The notes under the pieces were generated by a model, which made no database searches, was not told where the DNA came from, and saw nothing but the letters and a program-made list of their open reading frames with translations. From Platynereis dumerilii (Eukaryota; Annelida; Polychaeta; Phyllodocida; Nereididae): DNA of 64,000 nucleotides. The first letter of the stretch is position 1, and each line of letters starts with the position of its first letter. The position numbers and the translations under genes are program-made. Positions 1-10,845 of the stretch are shown piece after piece. The stretch is from the NCBI GenBank assembly GCA_026936325.1, contig JAPTHN010000007.1:19652337-19716336 (forward strand), written 5' to 3'.

Positions 1-974
1 GGTAGCACGAAGAAATCAGGTTCATGATCAGAAGTATGCTGATGATGAGCAACTCATCCTTTCATTTAAACCAACCTTTTTGGGTGAACAACACACAAAA
101 AAGAAAATGGAAAATTGCATTGCAGAAATCCGAAATTTCTTACATGACAACAAGCTTTGCAATAATGGAGATAAAACTGAACTTCTACTGATTGGAGCAC
201 CAAACCAATTGAAGAAACTTCAAATGACATCCATCAATGTAGACAATGTTGAAATCAAGACTGCCAACCATGTCCGCAACTTAGGCGTGCTCTTTGACAA
301 AAATATGACCATGGAGAAGCAGATCAACAAAATGTGTCGTAGCGCATATTTCAATTTGAGAAACTTATCGAAACTTCGAAAAAACCTAGACAAGGAAATA
401 GTTAAAACTGCTGTCAATGCACTTGTCACCCCTCATTTGGACTACGGAAATGGGCTGTTGTATGGCACTGCCACCCGATTGTTAAATAAACTTCAGGTTG
501 CTCAAAACTCAGCAGTTCGATTAATTGAGAGATTGAAAAAACATGACAGTGTCAGCCATAGTAGGAAACAACTGCACTGGTTACCAATCACAGCAAGAAT
601 CCAATTCAAATTGATGACGACTACATGGAAGGCAATCAACAATCAGGCGCCGCAATACATCCAGAATCTTCTTCAAGTCAAATCACAACAGAAACATAAT
701 CTGAGAAGTAACCACAAGCTGCTGTTAGCAGAACCTGCTCCATGCAACAAAAATAAGTTTGAGGATCGGGCATTTTCCTATGCAGCACCAAAACTCTGGA
801 ACAGTTTGCCTGAAGAAGTTAGAACTGCAAAAACCTTGGAAAGCTTCAAGAAGAAACTAAAAACCCATTTGTTTCAGAATTCCTATAAGTGATTTAATCC
901 TAAAAGCGCTGATGAGCAGTTTACTGAAATTAGCGCTATATAAATCCATATTATTATTATTATTATTATTATTA
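1..974 (+). mobile_element. LINE, CR1/L2-like non-LTR retrotransposon, 3' part
   Basis: This is the 3' end of a non-LTR retrotransposon. It enters from the left edge inside the reverse transcriptase, with the catalytic YADD box encoded at 35-46. It continues through the C-terminal domain typical of CR1/L2-type elements (HWLPI, LDYGN, APKLWNSLPEEVR-type motifs), a stop at 890-892, a short 3' UTR and a terminal (ATT)n tail at about 950-974. A simple-repeat tail is what L2/CR1 elements carry. The frame is open for all of its visible length, so the copy looks young. The clade is judged from motifs only; related clades (Crack, Rex1) are possible. Confidence 0.85.
2..892 (+). CDS. Reverse transcriptase C-terminal part of LINE (partial)
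   Basis: The frame is open from base 2, so the apparent first Met at 80 is internal and the true start lies outside the window. About 296 codons are seen. They begin just before the polymerase palm motif YADD (residues 12-15 of the visible part), followed by the thumb and the conserved C-terminal domain with GVLFDKNMTM, LDYGNGLLYG, LHWLPI and APKLWNSLP stretches. This is the ORF2 product that copies the element's RNA at the target site. The reading frame is intact to its stop and ends about 60 bases before the ATT tail. Confidence 0.85.
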   Translation, partial: VARRNQVHDQKYADDEQLILSFKPTFLGEQHTKKKMENCIAEIRNFLHDNKLCNNGDKTELLLIGAPNQLKKLQMTSINVDNVEIKTANHVRNLGVLFDKNMTMEKQINKMCRSAYFNLRNLSKLRKNLDKEIVKTAVNALVTPHLDYGNGLLYGTATRLLNKLQVAQNSAVRLIERLKKHDSVSHSRKQLHWLPITARIQFKLMTTTWKAINNQAPQYIQNLLQVKSQQKHNLRSNHKLLLAEPAPCNKNKFEDRAFSYAAPKLWNSLPEEVRTAKTLESFKKKLKTHLFQNSYK

Positions 975-1035
975 CAAGCGACACTGTATGCAACATTTAA
1001 TATTTGTCTGATTGGTTCATGAAGCAAGCAGATAC

Positions 1036-2110
1036 GGGTCATTCTCAAATTTCGGGACAATTTGCGTCACTCTAGCTCCCTGACATGAATTAGAATGCGA
1101 TTAATATCTGAAGCATCACTCTGCATCTGTTATTCATATGTAATTATATATGTATGAATGACTGTATGAATATATGAGCTCGCTCCACAAGAGTTTCTCT
1201 GTCTGAGATCAATAAAGTATATCTTATCTTATCTTATATTTCTATTTAGGACCACTGCATTTGGAACAAAAAGTCATTCATTAGACCTTTTTTTGTGCAT
1301 TATGTACAGGAATCCGTGCAAAATCAATGGTTTTTCCCTGTCACTGGACCTGACATGACAAAATCAAGTGTTTATTTCCTCTAATGCACCATTATATTCA
1401 AAGTTTCTTTACACAATTCATGAGAATATAACTTTGAATTTATATTTAGTTCACATTCAAATTTTTTTTGGTCTTATTTCATTGATTAAATTGATACAAT
1501 AAACGTGTCACTAATTTATGTCAATTTTTTTCTCCACTCCGTTACTTGCCATAGCTCGGTTCGTTATTCTTTTTTATGAGCTATTTTCAATGAATATCAT
1601 CAGACACGTGCGCAATAGTACCACTGCCTTGCGGACTTCATAAAACATGTATTCAATAAATTAAGACAAAATATTCATAGAAAATGTTTTTGGTCTCACC
1701 AAAATGTCCCCTCCGTTTCCTTCATTTCCAAGCTTACCAAATGATAGTTTTAAAGAGTGATTTCATGTATGTATTGCTGAGTGTGACAGCTTTTAATAGT
1801 CTGCAATTATTTTATCTTATCTCCAAAATAAAAAGCAGTAATGAGCGAAAAGCAAAAAATTGTTCCCCTAGTTACTGTCCACTCCGTTACCAGATCAAAA
1901 TAAGAAATCGACATTTGGACCAAAAAATCTACTGATATGAGATGAAGTACTTCTGAAAATAATAGTAACACCAATATTTTATTGTTTTTCCCTTTGTTGT
2001 TGTTCCTGCAGTCAATTTTTTACATCAAAATTCCCCTCCGTTACCACATTGTCCCCTCCATTACAGGACATTTTTGCTATACCCTTTGTCCCGAAATTTG
2101 AGAATGTCCC
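1036..2110. mobile_element. 1.07 kb non-autonomous DNA transposon with 25 bp TIRs
   Basis: The ends 1036-1060 and 2086-2110 are inverted copies over 25 bp with one mismatch (GGG[T/A]CATTCTCAAATTTCGG...). The element is flanked by ATAC on both sides (1032-1035, 2111-2114), a probable 4 bp target duplication. No transposase frame is present, so it would be mobilised in trans. A word close to CCCTCCGTTACC occurs five times inside (about 1532, 1706, 1878, 2030, 2052), with two copies beside the right TIR, as subterminal transposase-binding repeats often are. The superfamily is not assigned. Confidence 0.7.
1130..1245 (+). mobile_element. LINE 3' tail fragment nested in the TIR element
   Basis: The stretch ends with an AATAAA-like signal followed by repeated ATCTT units, the usual 3' terminus of CR1/RTE-like LINEs. 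It carries no coding part. It sits inside the TIR element at 1036-2110 and so is either a later, severely 5'-truncated insertion or part of that element's own body. Confidence 0.45.
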
Positions 2111-2114
2111 ATAC

Positions 2115-4294
2115 ACAGATCTACGAAAATTTTAATCAGGTCAAATAAGAATATACATGTACCCATAAGCAGTTTTCCAGATGAAAGTTTGTGCTTATTC
2201 AATCTCGAAATAACATAAACTTTTGGCCTGTGGTGATGTAATGATGAAAGTCCTCAAAATGAAGAGGTAAGAAGGAAAAAATACATTTATCCTTTTTTCT
2301 CAGTTTTGTAATTTATAATTAAGTGAATAAAAAATGATTTCCAGTTTAAAAAGAGTCTTTAATTTGACACGATTTTAAAGTAGCCTATACATGTAGTTAT
2401 TTTTCCAAATGGGGGCTTTCCATTGTATAAGACCTACTCCTCTTATATCATAGTTATAAAAATATTTTTCTGTGTCAGTTTTATTCATCACCACCATGTA
2501 AAAATGTGATTTTTGTCCTTCTCTGCCTCTTACCTCTATATTCTGTTCCCTATGTGTTATCTGTTGATTGGCGCTTGTAAATTGACAAGTAATAATTTAA
2601 GCCTACGGGTATTACTGTATTATGCATACTGTGTAAGATACTCTTGAAAAATAAAAGGCTTGGAATAATAGAAAATCATAAAAGTTTGACTGCATGCTTC
2701 CCTGAGTCATTGCCTTGCACATTTTTGCTCTGGGTGAGTAGGGCAGGATGCTAATTTCTAAAACATATGAGACAGCAAATAGTCACATATATTGTCTTGA
2801 TATTTCGTTGCTTCACGTCTGTCTGAATGACCTGCCCTGCAAAATATTATAAAAAATATTACTTTTGAAATGTTACAAAACTTTGTTAGCATGTTGTTGA
2901 CGAAGTAATTAGAAAATGTATGTTGGAAGACAAAATACTAAGGTATATATTATTGTTTCATTAGGACAAAGTGATGGGCCAGAGAAAACTTGAGTAAATT
3001 TCAGTTTTTCACATTCAGTGAAGTTGAAGAGATGAATTTATAAATGTGCCCCATATTACAGGATTCCAATGCAAGCTACACTAATAAAAGTTCCCAAAAT
3101 TTAGGAATTCCCCTAGTTACAATTTATAGACATCAAGACTGATATGTAGCCTATTTAATCCGACAATATATTTTCTTATTTCTTTCTTTTAATGTGTTTT
3201 AATAAGATTGAACGAAATGTGTCTCATTTTCAAGGACAAATAGGACAGTCAGGACGATCATGCGGACTCAGATCACTGAGTTTAGATGATGTACAAATTT
3301 CTTCGATGAGAATTATATGTTGTTCTTTAAAAAAAAAATATCAATCAATCAAATCAATTAATAAGAAGAGAAAGTCCTAAAGAAATTTGTTTTTCATAAA
3401 TAGGCCTAGTCACAATAATTTGGGCCTGTATATATATATATATGTGAATTGCATGAAAGTAACAAGATATCTTTGGATCTTGTGATGAAAATCATGGGAA
3501 TTAAAATTTTGATTAAATTATGAAAATTTTTCAAGATCCTTTATTATTTTTCACTAATCTGTTCCTTGTAACATATACCTTTGAATATAGATTTGTGGAA
3601 GTGATATGACTTTACCTTTGGAATTGCCAACTGAACAGCTCAACAGAAATAACCCCCTCCCCTTATAGAAATTAGAATATCTCTGATTTTCGTGAAAGTT
3701 GACAAGTTTATAGGCCTGCATAATACGGTGGTTGTGTATCATTTGTGACTCTTGACTGCTTCATTTATTGGTCTGTGCCAGCGGACCCCGAGCATACAAT
3801 AATTGTACCCCTCTTTTAAAAAAATTAAGTAAAGCTTGTCGAAAAAAAAATATTCACAAAGCTGCTTGACCTCTTCTCAAAATGATTATTAGTTTCACCA
3901 ATTGACACCAAAGGAACCACAACAGTAAAAAAGAAGTCCTCAGTTTACCAAATATGAATGAGGAACATTTTAACAGTCACTCCATGAAGTAGGTCCAGTT
4001 GGTGGCTCTCCCATAATAGCTCATAATGGATTATTGAAACAGGGAAAGGCTACCTACAAAGCTTCTGGCTCTGCCAGGAATAATCTCTTTAATCCAGAAA
4101 TGTGTAGAATCCTGCAATGATACAAGGGAACAGACCTAGTACTCTTCATATTTTGATTTTGGGATGCTGAAGTTATATCACACATTTGTTTCAAAATCGT
4201 TTACCAATAGAGCTTCTCTATTCTATGTGATTATCTCTATGAATGTGGCATTCAATGTGAAATGCGATATTACCTCAACCTGACTGAGATATTT
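2115..4294. other. Intergenic stretch, no gene recognised
   Basis: AT-rich DNA with only short chance frames. It holds a short TA-dinucleotide run at about 3428-3443 and no protein, RNA or transposon signature that I can recognise. Confidence 0.6.
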
Positions 4295-4668
4295 GTATAG
4301 GTTATTCAACACGGGAGAGGGAATATGTATAGGTTATTCACCACGGGAGAGGGAATATGTGATTTATCACTCGAGGGCTTTAGCCCAGGGTGTGATAAAC
4401 ACATATTCCTGATCCCATGGTGAATAACTGGCTTATACCGTGAGACAAACACTAAAACACTCAAACATGAGAGGATAACTGAACAACAAAGAATATGTAT
4501 AGGTTATTCACCACGGGAGAGGGAATATGTGATTTATCACCCGAGGGCTTTTGCCAAAGGTGTGATAAACACATATTCCTGATCCCATGGTGAATAACCG
4601 GCTTATACCATGAGACAAACACTCAAACAGTCAAAAAATGAGAGGATAACTGGACAACAAAGAATATG
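4295..4668. repeat. Tandem pair of ~180 bp units with internal inverted repeat
   Basis: A unit of about 180 bp (4321-4500) is followed by a near-identical second copy (4501-4667), with a 25 bp stub of the unit start in front (4296-4320). Inside each unit GTTATTCACCACGGG faces its complement CCCATGGTGAATAAC, and GGAATATGTG faces CACATATTCC. Each unit can therefore fold into a long hairpin around a central CGAGGGCTT. This looks like a tandem duplication of a small foldback MITE. Confidence 0.7.
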
Positions 4669-5212
4669 GGAGTTAGTTCCCTGTAATACTGGAATGTGAT
4701 TGGCTGACAGAGGTGTCGAATGGTATAAAATCTGTTATTCCACTGAATGGTCTATTGCAGTCTTGAACAGGCAAGTTTGATTGTTATTCGGTATTATCTA
4801 TAAGAGGCAAAGATAAAATCACAAGATTTCAATCTGGCCTTATTGGTCATCTAACTGATAAGTTAAAACAAAGTTTATCTTTCATATCAATTTACAATTA
4901 TTTATCTGCATAATTTGCAATATGGGGGTTTATGTCATAAAATGTACTGATAAATTTCGATTCTTATTCCCCTTGAAACGTCCTAGCAATGATATAGTGC
5001 TCAGAAAAAAACTTGATAAATTGCAGATGATTTATAATTGTAGACTTTGAGTCAATAACATAAACCTGTGCTGAAATTTTGGTCTGACATTCATCAGAAT
5101 ATCCTGCAAGGCAATTGGTCAAGGTACTCTTAGCATGTCACTTTTCTGACATGAAGCAGGTGAATCTGGGAGAAGAAGAACACAGTAAGGAGAGATAAGG
5201 TGATAATGAGCA

Positions 5213-5402
5213 GAGGATGGATAGATGATTGGTTCTTTACGTCCTGTATTTATGCACTTGGTAGGCTAATTAGGACAGGGAGTGGACACGGCAATAAGAC
5301 AAGGATAATTTAAACAGCCGTCCAACATATAGGCCCAGGCCAGCTGGCAAGAGCTGGATTCGAACGCCCAGTACGCTACCACTAGACCAACCCTCCTCCC
5401 CA
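5213..5402 (-). mobile_element. tRNA-derived SINE
   Basis: On the minus strand the head carries pol III promoter-like boxes: an A box TGGTCTAGTGG (plus coordinates 5379-5389) and a B box GTTCGAATCC (5356-5365), closely spaced as in a shortened tRNA. The body ends in a tail with CATAAATACAGGACGT and ATCATCTATCCATCC. The same tail is seen in the plus-strand SINE at 35190-35410, which supports a real SINE family over a chance tRNA-like match. Confidence 0.65.
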
Positions 5403-6024
5403 CGAACAGAGGACGCAGAACTTAAGGCAGAAGAGAAAAGAGATGTGATATTTGGAAGAATACTACACTGACTAGATCGCTTATAGTCATCCGCCATTAT
5501 TAGTCAAATTTTTTAATATAGTTAATCAGTTCACTGACTTAATTAGTCAATTTTTGCCAAAGCTTGTCAATTGAAGGAGGAGCCACATGTTCAACATTTA
5601 ATTGCTTTTGTGTGGAGATTGTTCCCGCAGCAACTCCAAAAAGCTGTACGTCCGTTGAGCAGCAACTGGAGACCTTTTGCTCCAGAAAGTTAATTTCACT
5701 AAATCCTTGCAAATTAGAAGACAAATGCAATTGAAAGTTTTTTTATTCGGTATCATTTTATACAATACTTAATTTGATGTATCTTCTTTATGAAATTATG
5801 TATTAAGAAAACCTTTCATGTGTTTTGACAAAAATTATTGAAGTTCCAATTATATGATATTGTAATTGAGTGTAATTTTGTAATATCTCTGCATTTAAAG
5901 TTCACTTGTGTATTTTGAAAGAAAGTTCTAATTGTTACATTTAATAGTTCAATATGTTGTGACAATTATGTCATTGTAATTTGTAACCCTCTGGTAAATT
6001 TAAATATTAATTGATTTATAGTGA
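5403..6024. other. Intergenic stretch, no gene recognised
   Basis: A short minus-strand frame (5539-5730, 63 codons) is open but shows no family signature. Otherwise AT-rich DNA without recognisable features. Confidence 0.5.
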
Positions 6025-6130
6025 CAGATAAGCCCCCAGAAAGGCTGGGTACCACAGGTCGCTTATGTTGTATTATTGTTAATTTTTATGAACCTGTCAC
6101 TTAAATAATAAAGAATCAATCAATCAATCA
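6025..6130 (+). mobile_element. LINE 3' UTR remnant with (AATC)n tail
   Basis: A short stretch ends in AATAAAG and then a run of AATC units (about 6107-6130), the type of tail left by CR1/L2-like retrotransposition. No coding sequence precedes it, so this would be a heavily 5'-truncated copy. Confidence 0.5.
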
Positions 6131-8036
6131 GTTTATCACATTTTCTTCACTAATGTGGCTGAAATCTGTCAGATATCAATTGGAAATATTGTAGAATATC
6201 ATAAAGTGACAAATGCTAAATGTTAAATCTTAGTAAAAATTGAAATACAGGCTTACTTGTAAAATTGTATGCACTTTGGTATTTTCTTTTTGTTTTTGGC
6301 TCCAACCGCTCTCTGAATCCTTGCCCATTGACCCACTGCAATCAATCAAATCACTTAAAATAAAGTTGCATGGCCTTCCTAAGTGTGTTCACTCTATTTC
6401 TTATACGGGATAGCCCATTCACGCTCAATAGCATTGAGGCCAAAGAACCACATTTTTGCCCCCTTCCCAAATGAAGTTAAAAGTGTCCCATTGAGTTGCT
6501 GTTCGGACCATGCATGGAATATAGCTTGAAAAAGATAATGAATCTTGCTTTCTGAAAATTTATTAGGTTTTGGTGCCACATCGACATGTTTTTTTTTGGG
6601 TGAAATTGGACAAATAAATACAAAAGCGTACCGAACTTAGTATGCAGCCTCCAATGCTTCATGTTGTGACTCAAAGTTTTTAGAATACAATTCTAAGGTA
6701 AACTAAAGCAATTTGAATCAATACAAGGCATGTTTGAGTTTGAAGAGTGCATGAAAATGTCAAAACTGGACATAATGTTTATCTCCGATATTTATCCTAA
6801 TTTTCTCAATTGATGATCACACCTCTATTTCTACGCAGTCATAATGGTCCCTAGGTAGTTTATGAACATTATTTTGACCTAAATGCTAACAAATGATAGT
6901 AAATAGTTCACTTTCCAACTTTGTTAAAGTGTCTGAATAATTATTGGTTCATGGAGTTAGCAAAAGTAGTTAGTTTTCACCACATTTTTGCCATTTTGCA
7001 ATAAATTTGTTTGTGCAGGTTACATGTGATGCCAATGATGTTTTTGATTGCATATTTCATCGGTTTACTTGGTAATTCCTTAAAATGATAACAAAACAGC
7101 AAGCGTCTGAATAATTCTTGGTCTGACTCTAGGTCTAATCCCCATGACATTAATACTTTTCTCACAATCGTTGAAAAATGTGAAAAATTATTATTTTTTT
7201 TTTTTGGGATGGAACTAAAGAACTGCTGTACCTTTGACACTGAAACTTGCATATCGTATGCATTAAATACCCAAGATGTGTTTTTGGGGTTTCTAAATTC
7301 TCTGAGAAAGGTGAACTGACGAAAATTTACAAAAAATATGAAAAAATATTATTATTTCAAACCTGCATGATTCAGTCAATTTTGGAGTTAAATATACGAA
7401 ATTTCCCAATAAGGTGTCTAAATTGTCTCTTTAAACATCTCAACTCAGTTGGAATTTTGGTTTGATGAATTTTTATAAAAACCCAAAAATTAGAAAAAAA
7501 TCCCAATTTTCCAACATTTCTGCGTGAAAAGCCAAATTGCTAATGGTTAAATTATTTAAATTTAAAGCTTCTTGTAGCTAGACACACTATGAACTAATAT
7601 TCGCAGCGATTGCATGAGTTATTGCAAATTTTTCCATTGAAATGTATGATTTAAAATGCAAAAATTTGTTAAAATGTCTATTTACTCCCTATTTTCATTT
7701 CTGATGTCATAGGTACCAGTCTATGATATTTTTTGTCGAAATAAACCTGACATGTTTCACATCACGAGCACTTGGATTTATTGAGATCGTGACGTTATGA
7801 TTATGTATACTTATGGTAGTGTTAAGATGGATAGTTTATTCAAGTGCTTGTGTTTCACATCATCATCATGCTAATTTTGAAAATTGTTATTCACAGCAGA
7901 GGTCAATATTAGCAAAATTATATAAATAATAAGGATTTTCAGATAATCATATATATATCAGTCAATATTTGGCCCTGGTCAATCAAATTTGCCACAATAA
8001 TGTCTTATTTTTGCTTTTTGTGCCAATCCTCATCAA
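6131..8036. other. Intergenic stretch, no gene recognised
   Basis: AT-rich with scattered short frames on both strands (for example 6977-7252 minus and 7247-7465 plus), none resembling a known protein or carrying splice-site context. No repeat ends were identified. Confidence 0.5.
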
Positions 8037-8057
8037 ATCCCAGACCAAAGAGAGACT

Positions 8058-8502
8058 CATTTGAGGCACTGAATAGGCATATTTGAGGCATACCATGGAG
8101 TAGGTAGAGGCATAAGCTCAGATGACAGGAGGCGTAAAGGAGGCATATCAAATTCCTCATTAAATATGAGGCGTGCATGTGGCATTTTCAAGGTACATTT
8201 GAGGCATATATGAGGCGTATTTGAGGCACTCCAAAAATTTTAATAATGCCTCAAATATACCTCTAGATATGTAAATGATGTGCCTCAAATGTGCCTCATA
8301 TGCAAATGAAAAGGCATATTTGAGTCACATATGAGGTATGTTTGAAGTATAACTGAGGCGCATCATATAAGTGGAGGTATATTTGAGGCATAAATGAGGC
8401 ATATTTGAGGTGTTCCAAATAGTTTAATAATGCCTCAAATATACCTCTGTATGGAGGTACAGAAGAGGCATATCTGAGGCATGAATGAGGCACATTGACA
8501 GT
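8058..8502. repeat. GAGGCATATTT-type short repeat array, left end
   Basis: Words of the form GAGGCA(T/C)ATTT recur roughly every 10-30 bp, mostly on the plus strand, with two patches reading TGCCTCAAATATACCTC on the opposite strand (about 8247 and 8432). A larger ~185 bp repeat is superimposed: the segment at 8223-8275 recurs at 8406-8456. The mirrored array is at 15006-15340. Confidence 0.75.
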
Positions 8503-8807
8503 TGAGGAAGTGGGCCAAATATTTGAATTTTCAAATACTGTCTCTATCTCAAACAAAGGAAAGACTTGGTACAAATGCAAAACTACTAAATAAACTTGAT
8601 GACCTTGATGTAAATGGCAAATTCGTGGCACACTCAATCTGACATACATACATTATTATTTGTCAAATTAAGGAAATTGTTATTGAACAAAAGAGCATGT
8701 TGTCATGTGAGTGATAATATGGTCTGTTGAGTAAACCACAAAATTCTAAGAGTTACATCGGCAACACAACCAAATAAATTTTACTAATTGTTCAGCACAC
8801 CTATTAG

Positions 8808-10845
8808 TAGAGGAAATAGAAGCCAAAAAGTCCAATATTTAAGGAGATACCCCGCATGGAAGTACAACAGGCCGAATCATATACCAAAATGTTCGCCAGA
8901 ATGTCAGCTATCTGAATCCGGCTAAGAAAATTACTGGTTCCGGGTACTAACTGAGGGAGAGCTGTTGCCATGGCAACAGATTTATTAAAATTGTAATTTG
9001 CAAATAATTCATTTTTAATGCTTTTCTTAAACACCAAAGTTCACAGACAAGGTTTTTGTGCCTGGTCAAATTATAGTTGAGACAGACTTCCCACTGGCAG
9101 ACAAATTTTGCTTTTACATTGTATTGGTTGCCATGGAAACAGGAAATCATAACAAGTTTGAAATTTCCAGTCATTATCACACACTTTGATATCTTATACT
9201 CCAAAATGATTTCATTAAACCCGCTAGTGTTCTATATGGAAATGTTGCTGAGAGTGTCCTCTTTCAAAACCTGTGCGAGATTTTTATGTTTCATGTCTAG
9301 TTATTGCACTAAAATGGTTTCCAAGGAAATAAGTCAGGACAAACAAGTTTATAAGAATTTTGGAATTTACCAATATCTCAACTAATAGACATGCCATAGT
9401 GCTCATTTTTGGACATAATAATTGTGGCAGGATGAACATCAGAAAAGTAAACCAACAGATATGTGGCATGGTCTTGGTTGCCATGGAAACAATAAATCAT
9501 AACAAATTTGAAGTTTCCAGTCATTATCGCTCACTTTGATCTCTTATACTCAAAAATAATTACATTAAACCCGCTAGTGTTGTACATGGAAATGTTGCTG
9601 AGAGTGTCCTCTTTCAAAATCCGCGCGAGATTTTTATGTTTCATGTCTAGTTATTGCACTAAAATGGTTTCCAAGGCAATAAGTCAGGACAAACAAGTTT
9701 ACAAGGATTTTGGAATTTATCAATATCTCAACTAATAGACATGCCATAGTGCTCATTTTTGGACATAATAATTGTGGCAGGATGAACATCAGAAAAGTGA
9801 ACCAACAGATATGTGGCATGGTCTTGGTTGCCATGGAAACAATAAATCATAACAAATTTGAAATTTCCAGTCATTATCGCTCACTTTGATCTCTTATACT
9901 CAAAAATAATTACATTAAACCCGCTAGTGTTGTACATGGAAATGTTGCTGAGAGTGTCCTCTTTCAAAATCCGCGCGAGATTTTTATGTTTCATGTCTAG
10001 TTATTGCACTAAAATGGTTTCCAAGGCAATAAGTCAGGACAAACAAGTTTACAAGGATTTTGGAATTTATCAATATCTCAACTAATAGACATGCCACAGT
10101 GCTCATTTTTGGACATAATCATTGTGACAGGATTACCTTAAAAAAAGTGAGCCCCCGGATGTGTGGCATGGTCCTGGTTGCCATGCAGACAGGATATCAT
10201 AACAAATTTGAAGTTCTGGCCATAATTAACACTCTTTGAACTCTTCTTATACTCTAAAAACAAATTCATAAAACCTGCAGTTGTGCTACATGAAAATGCT
10301 CGTGAGAGTGTCCTCTTTCCAAATATGGGTATGATTTGTATGTTTCATGGAAATTTATTTCATTAAAACTATTTCCAAGGCAACATATCGGGTCAAATAA
10401 TTTGGATGAGGTTGAGACATTATCAATATCTCAACTAATAGACATGCCATCTTTATTACAAGTATAAGTTACCATGGAAACAAGAAAACACAACACTTAT
10501 GATGTTTCGAGGGGATTCATAATTAACACACTTTGGTCTCTTTTACTCAAAAATAATTACATAAAACCTGCAAGTGTTGAACATTAAAATGTATTGTGAG
10601 AATTTCCTCTTTCTGATGCAAGATGTTTATGTTTGATGTAAAATTTATCCACTAAACGGTTGTCAAGACAATGGAATAGGTAAAGACAAGTGAAGGATTT
10701 TTTTAATTCATCAATATCTTAACTGATACACTTGACAACTGGCTCATTTTATGACATAATCATTGTGTATGTATCTCCTTCAGAAAATTTTAAGTGAATC
10801 CTCCATGGGACATTGCAGTCTTGTTTGTAATGGAAACACATACAT
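8808..10845 (+). repeat. Left foldback arm: ~350 bp satellite, about 5.5 copies
   Basis: Landmark GTTGCCATGGAAAC recurs at about 9130, 9478, 9828, 10178, 10470 and 10825, a period near 350 bp with one shorter unit. Copies at 9480-9830 and 9830-10180 are nearly identical, while inner copies are progressively diverged. The outermost 320 bp (8808-9125) is unique to the arm tip and is matched in inverted form at 14130-14445. The short open frames of about 75 codons here are repeats of the same satellite phase, not genes. Confidence 0.8.

Noticed and set aside
5340-5402. Possible tRNA gene (A and B boxes on the minus strand)
   Set aside because: The boxes are too close, there is no acceptor or anticodon stem pairing, and the tail is shared with another repeat copy. 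It is a SINE head, not a tRNA gene.
9508-10085. Repeated ~75-codon frames, nearly identical at 9508 and 9858
   Set aside because: They recur with the ~350 bp satellite unit and in inverted form in the other arm. There is no domain, and inner copies do not preserve the frame.
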